Source: an uncultured Lachnospiraceae bacterium (GTDB taxonomy: Bacteria; Bacillota; Clostridia; Lachnospirales; Lachnospiraceae). From it: a DNA stretch of 35,709 nt. The position numbers and the translations under genes were made by a program. The stretch is from assembly GCA_947565305.1 (NCBI GenBank), contig CANOFO010000021.1, positions 1 to 35,709 on the forward strand, written 5' to 3'. Below, piece by piece: positions 23,361 through 31,869 of this stretch. How positions within the stretch are numbered: the first letter of the stretch is position 1; each line of letters opens with the position of its first letter. Below the pieces are notes generated by a model, which saw only the letters and a list, made by a program, of their open reading frames with translations, was not told where the DNA came from and made no database searches.

Positions 23361-25391
23361 ATGAGACCTAAGAAATTACTCAAATCAGCAATTGCAGGCT
23401 TTACCGCGATTGCCGTGTCTGCCACGTTGCTGCCAATAGGCAATATCAGCGATGTACAGGCCGCAGACGCAGACACCGCCATCGAACAGCCAGTCTATGG
23501 CAATGCGGCAGGTACGCCGGAGACAACAGATTACCTTTTCGTTTATTTTCCTTATACAAATGCGGGCGGCAAGGATGAACGAATTTATTTCGGCATCAGC
23601 GAGGACGGCTTGAACTTCACCGCACTGAACGACCAGAAATTTATACTAGAATCCACGCAAGGAACGCATGGACTTCGCGACCCATTCGTCATCCGCTCAC
23701 ATGAGGGCGACAAATTCTATCTCATTGCCACCGACCTCACCGTGGCAGGACTGGAACAAGATGGTGTAAACTATCCTGGACAGGGTTGGTCCGAGAACCA
23801 GGTAAAAGGCAGCAAGAGCATTATGATTTGGGAATCCACCGATTTAGTGAACTGGTCTGAACAGAGAATGCGTAAAGTAGCTCCAGACGATGCTGGCTGT
23901 ACCTGGGCACCGGAGGCATACTGGGACGATGAGTTGCAGCAGTACGTCGTATTCTGGGCATCCAAAACCGCCTCTGACAACAACTACGGCAGACAGCGTT
24001 TATATTACGCAACCACCTCGGACTTCGATGAGTTTTCAGAACCACAAGTATGGATTGAGGAGGAAGGTTCGGTCATCGATACCACCGTAATCAAAGTGGA
24101 TGACTATTATTACCGTTATACCAAAAACGAAGACGGCAATGCAAATAAATATGGCACCGGCAGCAAGCACGTGTACTGTGAACGCAGCAAATCCCTGACA
24201 AGCACAAAGTGGGAACTTGTATATAAGGATTCCCTGACAGAAGATGTAAGCTGGTCCATTGAAGGTCCCTGCATTTATAAATTCAACGATGATGATAAAG
24301 AAAATGCCAAAGAACTTGCAGCCCTCAAAGGCATTACATTGGATGATACGCAAGACATTTATGGCCTGATTGCGGACCGTAACGGTAATTATATCTTCCC
24401 AGGTATTTCTGATGACATTACAACCGGAAAGTTCAGCAGACTCGGAGACTCACAATCAGAAACCGTGGACGGAACTCCCATTTATTCCATGCCGGAACCA
24501 ATTGCCAGCCACGGCACAATTATGCCCATCACATCCGAGGAATACAACAACTTACGCCTGGCATATGATGAAACATACAAGGAGGCAGCAACCCCATATG
24601 TGGAAAGCGTAGAAACAGCTACAGAAAATCTTACCCTTGTGACTAAGACCTCCTCTGACCTGACGCTTCCTACCTCTACGGCAGATGGCGTTAAAATCAC
24701 CTGGGAATCCTCGAATCCCGCTGTCATTGCAACTAATGGGAAGGTAAACCGTCCCAGCTACAAACAGGGAGATGCAACGGTAACATTAACGGCAACGCTT
24801 ACCGCCACACCAAGCGATGCCACCATCCGCAGTCAAATCCGGACAAAATCCTTTACTGTTACAGTTGAGAAGAAGGACCAGGACGTATTCACCGTCGCCT
24901 TCAACAGTGATGGCGGCTCCCCTGTAGCCAGCCAGTCCATACTGGATGGCCAAAAAGCAACTGTACCCGCAAATCCTACCAAAAACGGTTACACCTTTGC
25001 GGGCTGGTACAACGGTTCTGTAAAATACGATTTTAACACTGCCGTGACAAGCAACCTTACGCTGACAGCAAAATGGAGCAAAAACGAAGAAAAAATAACA
25101 GTAAAGACGCCTTCTAAACCTACCTTAAAAAACAAGAAAAAGAAACAGCTGACCATAACGATCAAGAAAGTGACTGGAGCAGCCGGTTATCAGGTTACCT
25201 ACTCCACTGATAAGAACTTCAAGAAAAAGGTTACCAAAACCAAGAATATCACAAAGAACACGCTTACCTTAAAGAATCTGAAAAAGGGCAAGACCTATTA
25301 CGTAAAAGTCAAAGCCTACAAAAAGGATTCCAAAGGCAAGAAGGTTTATTCCAAATTCAGCAAGGTAGGAAAATTGAAGATTAAGAAATAG
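23361..25391 (+). CDS. Secreted GH43 protein with InlB-type and Fn3-like modules
   Basis: This 676-residue protein has a signal peptide (1-35), one GH43 domain (about 55-400; D107 in LRDPFVI, D240 in VIDTTV and E301 in IEGP), an atrophied Ig-like domain (about 413-503), a Listeria-Bacteroides (InlB B) repeat (about 509-573, GYTFAGWY) and a lysine-rich Fn3-like end (about 580-676). Its GH43 domain closely resembles that of the 1458-residue neighbour (shared LRDPF, KFYLIATDL, CTWAPE and WEPQVWI-like blocks), which suggests an old duplication. The ATG lies behind AAGGAGG. It is transcribed away from its relatives. Confidence 0.93.
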   Translation: MRPKKLLKSAIAGFTAIAVSATLLPIGNISDVQAADADTAIEQPVYGNAAGTPETTDYLFVYFPYTNAGGKDERIYFGISEDGLNFTALNDQKFILESTQGTHGLRDPFVIRSHEGDKFYLIATDLTVAGLEQDGVNYPGQGWSENQVKGSKSIMIWESTDLVNWSEQRMRKVAPDDAGCTWAPEAYWDDELQQYVVFWASKTASDNNYGRQRLYYATTSDFDEFSEPQVWIEEEGSVIDTTVIKVDDYYYRYTKNEDGNANKYGTGSKHVYCERSKSLTSTKWELVYKDSLTEDVSWSIEGPCIYKFNDDDKENAKELAALKGITLDDTQDIYGLIADRNGNYIFPGISDDITTGKFSRLGDSQSETVDGTPIYSMPEPIASHGTIMPITSEEYNNLRLAYDETYKEAATPYVESVETATENLTLVTKTSSDLTLPTSTADGVKITWESSNPAVIATNGKVNRPSYKQGDATVTLTATLTATPSDATIRSQIRTKSFTVTVEKKDQDVFTVAFNSDGGSPVASQSILDGQKATVPANPTKNGYTFAGWYNGSVKYDFNTAVTSNLTLTAKWSKNEEKITVKTPSKPTLKNKKKKQLTITIKKVTGAAGYQVTYSTDKNFKKKVTKTKNITKNTLTLKNLKKGKTYYVKVKAYKKDSKGKKVYSKFSKVGKLKIKK

Positions 25392-25421
25392 CCATAATTC
25401 TTACTTAAATAAGAACAAGTA

Positions 25422-25458
25422 TGCAAGCGAATCCCCCCATCTTGGGGATTCACTTGCA
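25422..25458 (+). terminator. Strong hairpin after the 676-residue GH43 gene
   Basis: TGCAAG-c-GAATCCCC pairs with GGGGATTC-a-CTTGCA around a 7-nt loop, 30 bp past the stop. There is no T run, so it may protect the mRNA end; the T-tailed hairpin at 25505-25518 could be the actual terminator. Confidence 0.55.
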
Positions 25459-25610
25459 CATATTGCCGCGCCGAGCGCTGTCTCTTTAGCGACATATTTC
25501 CTCTTGCGCGAGTGCGCATATTATTCTTTTCAGGTACTTATCCTGTTTTTTATTCTTAAACAAAATCCTTGATAAATCTTGTTGTTGCCATTTTGGACTA
25601 TGTAGAACAT

Positions 25611-25649
25611 AAAAAAACAGCACCCCCGCTCTGACAAAGTAAAGGCGCT
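25611..25649 (-). terminator. Intrinsic terminator of the candidate small RNA
   Basis: On the minus strand AGCGCC (25649-25644) pairs with GGTGCT (25624-25619), with one G-T pair, followed by a run of seven T (25617-25611). Confidence 0.6.
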
Positions 25650-25712
25650 ATTTTTATTCATTGCTTTCGCCGGAAACGGATAGGTGTCCGCTATCGTATC
25701 GGCTCCCCTGTT
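25611..25712 (-). ncRNA. Candidate ~100-nt small RNA
   Basis: A promoter at 25719-25746 and an intrinsic terminator at 25611-25649 bracket about 100 nt with no believable frame. The first 60 nt can form nested stems: GCCG (near 25701) with CGGC (near 25670) enclosing GATAG with CTATC. I compared it by eye with common riboswitch and small-RNA signatures and recognised none. It lies just past the end of the export operon and on the same strand, so a long 3' UTR is the alternative. Confidence 0.35.
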
Positions 25713-25718
25713 AAGCAT

Positions 25719-25746
25719 ATTATATGCCACTTTGACAGATTTTCAA
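25719..25746 (-). promoter_or_regulatory. Sigma-A-type promoter for the candidate small RNA
   Basis: On the minus strand TTGAAA (25746-25741) is followed after 16 bp by a consensus TATAAT (25724-25719). Confidence 0.6.
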
Positions 25747-25799
25747 CCTCAAAAATGAAACCGTTCCCATTCTTTATTTTTGCCAATGATAATTATACC

Positions 25800-26375
25800 C
25801 TAAGCCATATATCTGAGAATCACGTCCACGCTTCCGGCAATCAGCAAGAGCCCACCCAGGACATAGGCTTTCATCTTATGTTCAAATCCAAGGCGGTATC
25901 CTGTATACATGCCGATGACCGTAACTAAAATTGTCAAAAGCAATGTCACAACCAGAAGGACTGGTACGCTGCTGCCAAGAAATCCCAAGGCAATACCTGC
26001 CAGAAATGTAAACAGGATACCCTTGCTGTAAACTTCCAGAAACCTCTTTATTTCAAATTTTTCTTCACGGCGTTCGATAATTCCCTCGTTCCGCCACGCC
26101 TTGACAAGCAGGCGGATTCCCAGGAACAGGAAGATTGCCGCTGCAACCGCCTGCCCCAGGAAGATTTCTTTCGCCTGCGTTTCACTTCTGGACAGGAACA
26201 GCGACAGAAAATTCCCAATTCCCAGCGCCAATACCTGCCCTGCAGCTAATATGGCGCAAAATATAAACAATTGTCTTTTCTCAATTTTTGCCACCAGGGA
26301 ACCTTGGCACTCCATGGCACCAAAGATTTCCAGTGATATCCCCAATACAACTACCGTCTCTTCTATCATGCTCAT
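25800..26375 (-). CDS. Divergent MntP-like membrane protein
   Basis: This 191-residue protein has about six hydrophobic helices and the length and C-terminal pattern of the MntP (DUF204) manganese exporter family (VIGMYTGYRLGFEHKMKAYVLGGLLLIAGSV is the closest stretch, about residues 153-183). The key acidic residue of the first repeat (D in SMDAF of MntP) is E here (SLEIFGAME), and the matching aspartate of the second repeat is missing, so manganese export is doubtful. The ATG follows AAGGATAAAATCA. It is the last gene of the MMPL operon, 11 bp after the heptad-repeat protein. Confidence 0.65.
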   Translation of the reverse strand: MSMIEETVVVLGISLEIFGAMECQGSLVAKIEKRQLFIFCAILAAGQVLALGIGNFLSLFLSRSETQAKEIFLGQAVAAAIFLFLGIRLLVKAWRNEGIIERREEKFEIKRFLEVYSKGILFTFLAGIALGFLGSSVPVLLVVTLLLTILVTVIGMYTGYRLGFEHKMKAYVLGGLLLIAGSVDVILRYMA

Positions 26376-26386
26376 TGATTTTATCC

Positions 26387-28906
26387 TTATTCATCCTCTG
26401 CCTTTACGGCGTCTGTACGGAAAATGAACTTCACAGAACCTTTCACGCCATCAGCAACCTTGGTGAAGGTCTGATAATCTTTTCCTGCGTTGACCACTGC
26501 TTTGAGCCTGTTCAGCAATTCTTTGACATCCCCATCATAAGCTTCTGTCAGCTTCTGGATACCTTCTTCGTCAAACTCTACCATGCCATCCATCAGTTCC
26601 TTGGAACCGTCATCCAGCTTCTTGACACCATCCTCTACCTGGGAAGTTGCACTGGAAAGTTTTGACGCTCCATCTACCAAAGCGCTGTTATTGGACACAA
26701 GGGTCTCTGCGCCATTGGTCAGCTGGCTGATTCCATTTGTCAGAGCCGGCATACTGTCACTCATGGTCTGAGTTCCCTGGCTCAACGCCTGCATACCGCT
26801 CACCAGGCTGTAACCGCTGTTCGCATCCTGCGCATTGATGGCCTCTGAAATCTGTGCTTTTGTCGCATCCACGGCGGTGATAGTTGCAGATTCTGCCGCT
26901 GTCTTGGCCGCTGTCTTGGCGGTATCCGCAACTGCAGCTCCCACCGTATCCTTGGCTCCGTCCGCTATCCCTGCCACAATCTGGCTTGCAACCTGCCCCA
27001 TCGTAGACTGCAATGTCTTATCGGACATCACTGCACCTACTGTCTGGTTCACCAGCGCATCCACTGTAGCTTTAATCTGCGCCTGACCTTCTGCAGAATT
27101 GATTCCTGCGTCAATCTGGCCTTCTGCCTCTTTCATCTTGGCATCCACATTGGCAGCTACCAGGCTGTTGATAGTGTCCTGCTGCCCAGCAACCAGTGCA
27201 TTGATTTGCTGTTGGGCTTCTGAACCTTCGGTATTGACTGCCGTATTGACTGCATTGCAAATCTGTGCCACTGCTTCTGCATTCAATGTCCCGCCTGCCT
27301 GTGCTGCCGCCTGCTCCGCTGCCGCTGTCTGCTGTGCGATTGCTGTTGACGTCACTCCTGCGGTTACCTGCCTGGTCACCTGTTTTACCACTTCCTGGGT
27401 GACGCCCTGAACCACCTGCGGCTTCACCTCCGCCATCTTCTGCTCCTTTGCGGTCTGTGCTGCCACCTGGGTATATGCGGGAGCCAATGCTGAATTTAAC
27501 ACGCCCTGCGTATAGGTCCCCAGCCCTGCGGTTACCTGGTCTTTTGCCGCCTGGTTGCCGGCGAGGCTGTCATAAAATGTCTGGGAAGCCTGTTTTTTGA
27601 TGGCTTCGGTCCCCTGTTTCTTATCCTTAAAGGTGCTGTCGATAGCCGCATCTGCCTGTTTGATTAAAGATGCTTTTTCCTCTTCTGTCATCCTGGCTTT
27701 TAAAGTCTGGTCAAGCTTTGCCACCCCTTCATTCAGAGTAGCTGCGCTGCCGTTTAAAGTCGTCACGCCGTTAATCAGCGTACCGGAAGAAGCAGAAAGG
27801 GTACTGATTCCTGCGTTCAGCTGGGAAGCTCCATTTGTATAGCTTTCAATTCCGCCTTTCAAGGTATTGATTCCGCTGGCAAATTCCTTCATGCTGCCTG
27901 ATAACGTATCCAGCCCTTTTGACAGCTCTGTCGTACCGTCCACCAACTTCCCGGAAGCATCCGATAACGTATCTACATTTTCTTCCAACGCGCTGAGGTC
28001 AAATGCTTCACTCAAATCGCTGCCAGACAGCAAATCATTGATAGCAATTGTCATTGTCATTTCCAGAGAAAAATCTTCCACCTCCGCGGTTATCTCCACA
28101 TATTCGGGGATTTTCACATCTTCATCCAAGTCCCCCTCCTCGATATCCAGGCTGTCTTTCAGCCCGGGCATTGCCATGCCCACGGCAACTTTGCGGTTGC
28201 CGTCGGAGATTACCTTACCATTGGTAATCTCGACATTGCTGTAATCCTCCGGCAGAATCATGCCTGTCATCACCGTAAACGGAACATATACCTCATACTC
28301 TTCCCCATCCACAATCTCGGTCGTCTTCATGTTATTCGTATAATCAAACCGTATTTTAACCTCGCCGCTCTTTCCGGCAATCTCCTCTGGAGACATCTCT
28401 TTGCCATCCAGGAAATAAGTGATTTTCTGGGTAACCGGGAGTTCCTTATCCGTGGAACCCTGATAATAGATGTCTTTCCCATCTGCCTGCCAGGTGAGCT
28501 TATCGCCATTCTGGGTAAAAGTCTCGTCTCCCTTGACATTTTCAATATCTTTCAAATCCGACGCATCTTCCAGCGTTGCTTTTTTATCTGTATTTTTCAG
28601 CCACTCGCTGACAATCACGTTGTCGGCAGAGCCATCTGCCTTTGCCACAACATAAACCGTCTCCTCCTTGCCGGCATCCTCTGTCTCCTGGGCAGACGAA
28701 AATACACTTTCCAGTGCATCTTTAATATCCTTCTCATCCGCAGTGCTTTTCTTACTATCTTCCTTAACTGTATCGTCTTCTTTCTCTGCATAAACGGTAT
28801 ATGCCAGCCCCGTGCTGCCACCCAGCATGGCAACGGTAACTGCTCCTGCCACCACGCGAATCATATATTTACTTTTGAATCTCTTCTTTAACTCTAAATT
28901 TTTCAT
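26387..28906 (-). CDS. YhgE/Pip-like extracytoplasmic heptad-repeat protein
   Basis: This 839-residue protein has one N-terminal membrane helix (about 17-36) and otherwise appears to lie outside the membrane. Residues about 300-395 and 715-785 are runs of the L-x-x-G heptads seen in YhgE/Pip proteins (LSKGLDTLSGSMKEFASGIN and ALTNGISQLTNGAETL), and residues about 400-700 are alanine- and glutamine-rich helix. A beta-rich domain lies before them (about 75-290). It lacks the C-terminal membrane domain of true YhgE. It follows the MMPL gene by 64 bp behind CAGGAGG, so a periplasm-like adaptor or wall-spanning partner for that exporter is the natural inference. Confidence 0.8.
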   Translation of the reverse strand: MKNLELKKRFKSKYMIRVVAGAVTVAMLGGSTGLAYTVYAEKEDDTVKEDSKKSTADEKDIKDALESVFSSAQETEDAGKEETVYVVAKADGSADNVIVSEWLKNTDKKATLEDASDLKDIENVKGDETFTQNGDKLTWQADGKDIYYQGSTDKELPVTQKITYFLDGKEMSPEEIAGKSGEVKIRFDYTNNMKTTEIVDGEEYEVYVPFTVMTGMILPEDYSNVEITNGKVISDGNRKVAVGMAMPGLKDSLDIEEGDLDEDVKIPEYVEITAEVEDFSLEMTMTIAINDLLSGSDLSEAFDLSALEENVDTLSDASGKLVDGTTELSKGLDTLSGSMKEFASGINTLKGGIESYTNGASQLNAGISTLSASSGTLINGVTTLNGSAATLNEGVAKLDQTLKARMTEEEKASLIKQADAAIDSTFKDKKQGTEAIKKQASQTFYDSLAGNQAAKDQVTAGLGTYTQGVLNSALAPAYTQVAAQTAKEQKMAEVKPQVVQGVTQEVVKQVTRQVTAGVTSTAIAQQTAAAEQAAAQAGGTLNAEAVAQICNAVNTAVNTEGSEAQQQINALVAGQQDTINSLVAANVDAKMKEAEGQIDAGINSAEGQAQIKATVDALVNQTVGAVMSDKTLQSTMGQVASQIVAGIADGAKDTVGAAVADTAKTAAKTAAESATITAVDATKAQISEAINAQDANSGYSLVSGMQALSQGTQTMSDSMPALTNGISQLTNGAETLVSNNSALVDGASKLSSATSQVEDGVKKLDDGSKELMDGMVEFDEEGIQKLTEAYDGDVKELLNRLKAVVNAGKDYQTFTKVADGVKGSVKFIFRTDAVKAEDE

Positions 28907-28970
28907 TGCCTGAACCTCCTGTTTTTCTAATTTACACTATTCCCATGTGAACTATATTTATAATATTTAT

Positions 28971-31076
28971 TTAAACTGCATTTATCTTTTCTGTTTTTGC
29001 TTTCTTTTCCTTGCCTGGTCCAAATCCTATGCTAGATGCACAGATGACCTTATCAAATACCATGAACATTGCCGGCAGGATAAAGATTGCAACGAACATA
29101 CTGATGATTGCCCCTCTCGACATCAAGGTACACAAAGAACCAATCATATCTATTTTTGAATAAAATGCCACGCCGACCGTCGCTGCAAAAAAACTCAGCG
29201 CGCTTCCCACAATGGAGGAAATGGATGTCGACAATGCAATCGTAACAGCCTCCTGTTTCTTTGCCCCGCGGTTGCGCTCTTTCTTGTAACGCGTAGTCAT
29301 GAGGATGGCATAATCCACAGTCGCTCCCAACTGGATAGTTCCGATAACCACGGAAGCGATAAACGGAAGTACCGTCCCGGTATATGCTGGAATACCCATG
29401 TTGATAAAGATGGCAAATTCAATAACCGCTACCAGAATTACCGGTATGGAAATAGATTTGAAAGTCAGCAATATAATCAAAAATACAGCTACAATCGAAA
29501 CTACGCTTACGACCTTAAAATCCTTGTCTGTAATGGTAATCAAATCTTTCGTACAGGGCGCCTCGCCAATCAGCATACCTGCGGAATCGTATTCCTTCAA
29601 AATCTCATTCAGTTCTGTAATCTGGCTGTTTACCTCATCCGAAGCCACTTTATATTCCGAACTTATCATCATCATCTGATAATTGTCACTCATGAATTTC
29701 TCCTTGGCTTCCTCCGGTATCATCTCCAGCGGAACAGAAGGACCGACTACAGATTCTAAACCGAGCACCGTGGACACGCCGTCCACCGCTTCCATCTCAT
29801 CCTTCATCTTGCCCACATCTTTCTGTGACATTTTGCTGTCAAACAACAGGATGTGCGTGGCATTCATCTGGAAAGTCTCATCCATCTTGTCATTTGCCTG
29901 AATACTCGGCAAATCCTTGGGCAGTGTCCCTGCCAAATCATAGTAAACACCGGTATGGGTATATCCATACAATGCCGGTCCCAACACAATCAGGAAAATC
30001 GCCACAAATATTTTATAGTGTTTGACCACAAAAGGTGCTATTTTTCCAAGGTCTGGTATGATGGGTCTGTGCTTTGTCTTGGAAATCGGCTTATCAAAAA
30101 TTAACAGCAGGGAAGGAAGCACTGTCACGCAGCATACTACGCCAATCAGAACACCCTTTGCCATCACAATTCCCAAATCCATACCTAAGGTAAATGTCAT
30201 AAAACAGAGTGCCACGAAACCAGCTACCGTAGTAGTAGAACTGCTCAGCACAGAACCCAGCGTATTGGAAATCGCATGGGACATGGCGCGCTTCTTATCA
30301 TCCGGGAACCTCTCCTGGTTTTCCTCGTAACTGTGCCACAGAAAAATCGAATAGTCCATGGTAACGCCAAGCTGCAGCACTGCTGCCAATGCCTGGGTGA
30401 TATAGCAGATTTCACCAGAAACCATGTTGCTTCCTAAATTATACAGGATAGCCATGCCAATGCTCAGCAGGAAGAATACTGGTGCCAGAAAAGAGTCCAT
30501 CGTCAGGGCCAAGATGATACAGGACAGCACTGCCGCAATGGCAACATAGGCGAACATCTCCTCCCGGCAGATATCCTTGATGTCCGTAACTACCGCTGAC
30601 ATCCCGCTGACAAAACATTGTTTGTCAGCTAACTTACGAATCTGCTTTACCGCTTCCATCGTCTCATCCGATGACATTGAGGTATCGTACATAACCATCA
30701 TCATGGTATCTTCCCCATCTACAAATTTCTCCTGCACGTCATCTGGGAGAATTTGCATGGGTACGGATAAATCTGCAATGGAATCGTACCAGATTACCGT
30801 CTTCACATGGGGGACTGCCTCAATCTGCTCCCGCAATGCGGACACGCCCTTATTGTCCATGCCTTCCACCACGCAGATGGAAAATGCACCGGTATTAAAC
30901 TCATCCATGAGGATATCCTGACCTTTCATAGTCTCAATATCCTTGGGCAGATAGGACAAAATATCGTAGTTAATCCTGGTCTTTACTATTCCGAACACCG
31001 ATGGCACCAACAGCAGCAGGCCGATAAGCAAAATCGGTATTCTCAGTTTGACAACTCCTTTTCCAAATTTTCTCAT
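28971..31076 (-). CDS. MMPL/RND-superfamily exporter
   Basis: This 701-residue protein has the duplicated MMPL layout: helix 1, a soluble loop, five helices, then the same again. Each half has the GxxxDY proton-relay motif, QLGVTMDYSIFLWHSY with D241 and QLGATVDYAILMTTRY with D588. Family members export lipids, siderophores or drugs using the proton gradient. I place the start at the ATG at 31076 behind AGAGGAGCG, because the hydrophobic first helix begins right after it; an upstream start at 31115 has no ribosome binding site. It lies 151 bp downstream of a TetR gene and is followed by the heptad-repeat protein. Confidence 0.93.
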   Translation of the reverse strand: MRKFGKGVVKLRIPILLIGLLLLVPSVFGIVKTRINYDILSYLPKDIETMKGQDILMDEFNTGAFSICVVEGMDNKGVSALREQIEAVPHVKTVIWYDSIADLSVPMQILPDDVQEKFVDGEDTMMMVMYDTSMSSDETMEAVKQIRKLADKQCFVSGMSAVVTDIKDICREEMFAYVAIAAVLSCIILALTMDSFLAPVFFLLSIGMAILYNLGSNMVSGEICYITQALAAVLQLGVTMDYSIFLWHSYEENQERFPDDKKRAMSHAISNTLGSVLSSSTTTVAGFVALCFMTFTLGMDLGIVMAKGVLIGVVCCVTVLPSLLLIFDKPISKTKHRPIIPDLGKIAPFVVKHYKIFVAIFLIVLGPALYGYTHTGVYYDLAGTLPKDLPSIQANDKMDETFQMNATHILLFDSKMSQKDVGKMKDEMEAVDGVSTVLGLESVVGPSVPLEMIPEEAKEKFMSDNYQMMMISSEYKVASDEVNSQITELNEILKEYDSAGMLIGEAPCTKDLITITDKDFKVVSVVSIVAVFLIILLTFKSISIPVILVAVIEFAIFINMGIPAYTGTVLPFIASVVIGTIQLGATVDYAILMTTRYKKERNRGAKKQEAVTIALSTSISSIVGSALSFFAATVGVAFYSKIDMIGSLCTLMSRGAIISMFVAIFILPAMFMVFDKVICASSIGFGPGKEKKAKTEKINAV

Positions 31077-31176
31077 TTCATTTCGCTCCTCTTGCTTTAT
31101 TTTCGTGTTCAACAAGAGTATAAAAAAAAGAATTGAAAAAATAAATATTCAATCCTTTTTCTGTGTCTATGCTAAA

Positions 31177-31216
31177 TATACATTTTTGCAAATCTGTAGT
31201 TTTTCGTATACATTTT
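31177..31216. promoter_or_regulatory. Direct repeat between TetR and the MMPL operon
   Basis: TATACATTTT occurs at 31177-31186 and again at 31207-31216, exactly 30 bp (about three helix turns) apart, in the 150-bp gap between the TetR stop and the MMPL start. On the minus strand a weak promoter-like TTGCAA-N16-TAGACA lies between and past them. Binding sites for the TetR protein are a reasonable guess, though TetR sites are usually palindromes. Confidence 0.35.
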
Positions 31217-31226
31217 CCTGCATCTG

Positions 31227-31796
31227 TCATAATTCTTCTATGACATCCATCATGGAACGCGTGATGATGTAGTTATAAATATCAGTAATTTCCTGTGGCT
31301 CCACACTCATGCCGCTCTTAATCCAGTTGACGACGACAAAGCACATGGACTGGGCATAATACTGGGCAATGTGCTCCGGCGTCAGCCACGGATGACGCTT
31401 CTTTCCCACATGCTCTTTGCCATGAATCACCTCCAGCAGTTCATCTTCAATACATCTCTTGGTGATTTCCTCAAAAGAGTTCTGCCCCTCCAGGCGTACT
31501 GCTTTCTGATAAAATTCCCCCTCCTCTTTGACGGAGGTAAAAATCAGCTTCAATGCCTCATCAATCATCCCCGCATGAATCAGCGGCTTAGTCGGCTCCA
31601 AGACCTGGGTGCGGATAATCCACTCCAGCAGCTCATATTTATCCTGGAAATGATTGTAAAATGTGGGACGGATGACACCTGCTCTGTCTGTAATCGCTTT
31701 AATTGTAATCTTCTCTATGGGCTGCTGGCAGACAAGCTCCTTAAAGCTCTCTGCCAACAGCAAGTCTGTCGTTTCCTTCTGTCCTGCCACTTTCAT
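31227..31796 (-). CDS. TetR-family transcriptional regulator
   Basis: This 189-residue protein has an N-terminal TetR helix-turn-helix (residues 8-55, with ITIKAITDRAGVIRPTFYNH) and an all-helical ligand domain (about 60-185). Family logic and position suggest it represses the MMPL-heptad-MntP-like operon just downstream and responds to the exported compound. The ATG at 31796 has AAGGA only two bases ahead; the GTG two codons later would have ideal spacing, so the start may be 31790. It lies 117 bp after the HD-GYP gene on the same strand. Confidence 0.9.
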   Translation of the reverse strand: MKVAGQKETTDLLLAESFKELVCQQPIEKITIKAITDRAGVIRPTFYNHFQDKYELLEWIIRTQVLEPTKPLIHAGMIDEALKLIFTSVKEEGEFYQKAVRLEGQNSFEEITKRCIEDELLEVIHGKEHVGKKRHPWLTPEHIAQYYAQSMCFVVVNWIKSGMSVEPQEITDIYNYIITRSMMDVIEEL

Positions 31797-31823
31797 ATTC
31801 CTTGTTATACTTTATTGGCTATT

Positions 31824-31869
31824 CCGGGAGACCTAAGGCATCCTCCCTGCTGCGCCGGGCCCCTCCTTA
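31824..31869. repeat. Inverted repeat upstream of TetR
   Basis: GACCTAAGG (near 31830) and CCTTAGGTC (near 31865) pair exactly. The right arm is part of the first tandem unit at 31861. A GC-rich loop separates them. It could be a terminator of the HD-GYP transcript or an operator for TetR. Confidence 0.5.

Larger units (their letters stand above)
25392..25799. other. 408-bp gene-free stretch with hairpins and a candidate small RNA
   Basis: No convincing protein frame lies here. In order it holds a small hairpin (TTCTTA/TAAGAA, about 25398-25415), a strong hairpin at 25422-25458, a TGCGC/GCGCA hairpin with a T-rich tail at 25505-25518, and a promoter-to-terminator unit on the minus strand at 25611-25746. 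A 66-residue frame at 25530-25730 reads through that promoter and terminator, so I reject it. Confidence 0.6.

Noticed and set aside
14491-25391. LPXTG or SLH anchors on the GH43 proteins
   Set aside because: All three C-termini were read and end in lysine-rich beta modules with no sorting signal or terminal hydrophobic helix.
25530-25730. 66-residue minus-strand frame
   Set aside because: It reads through a good promoter and an intrinsic terminator, has no ribosome binding site and no recognisable domain; the stretch is better explained as non-coding.
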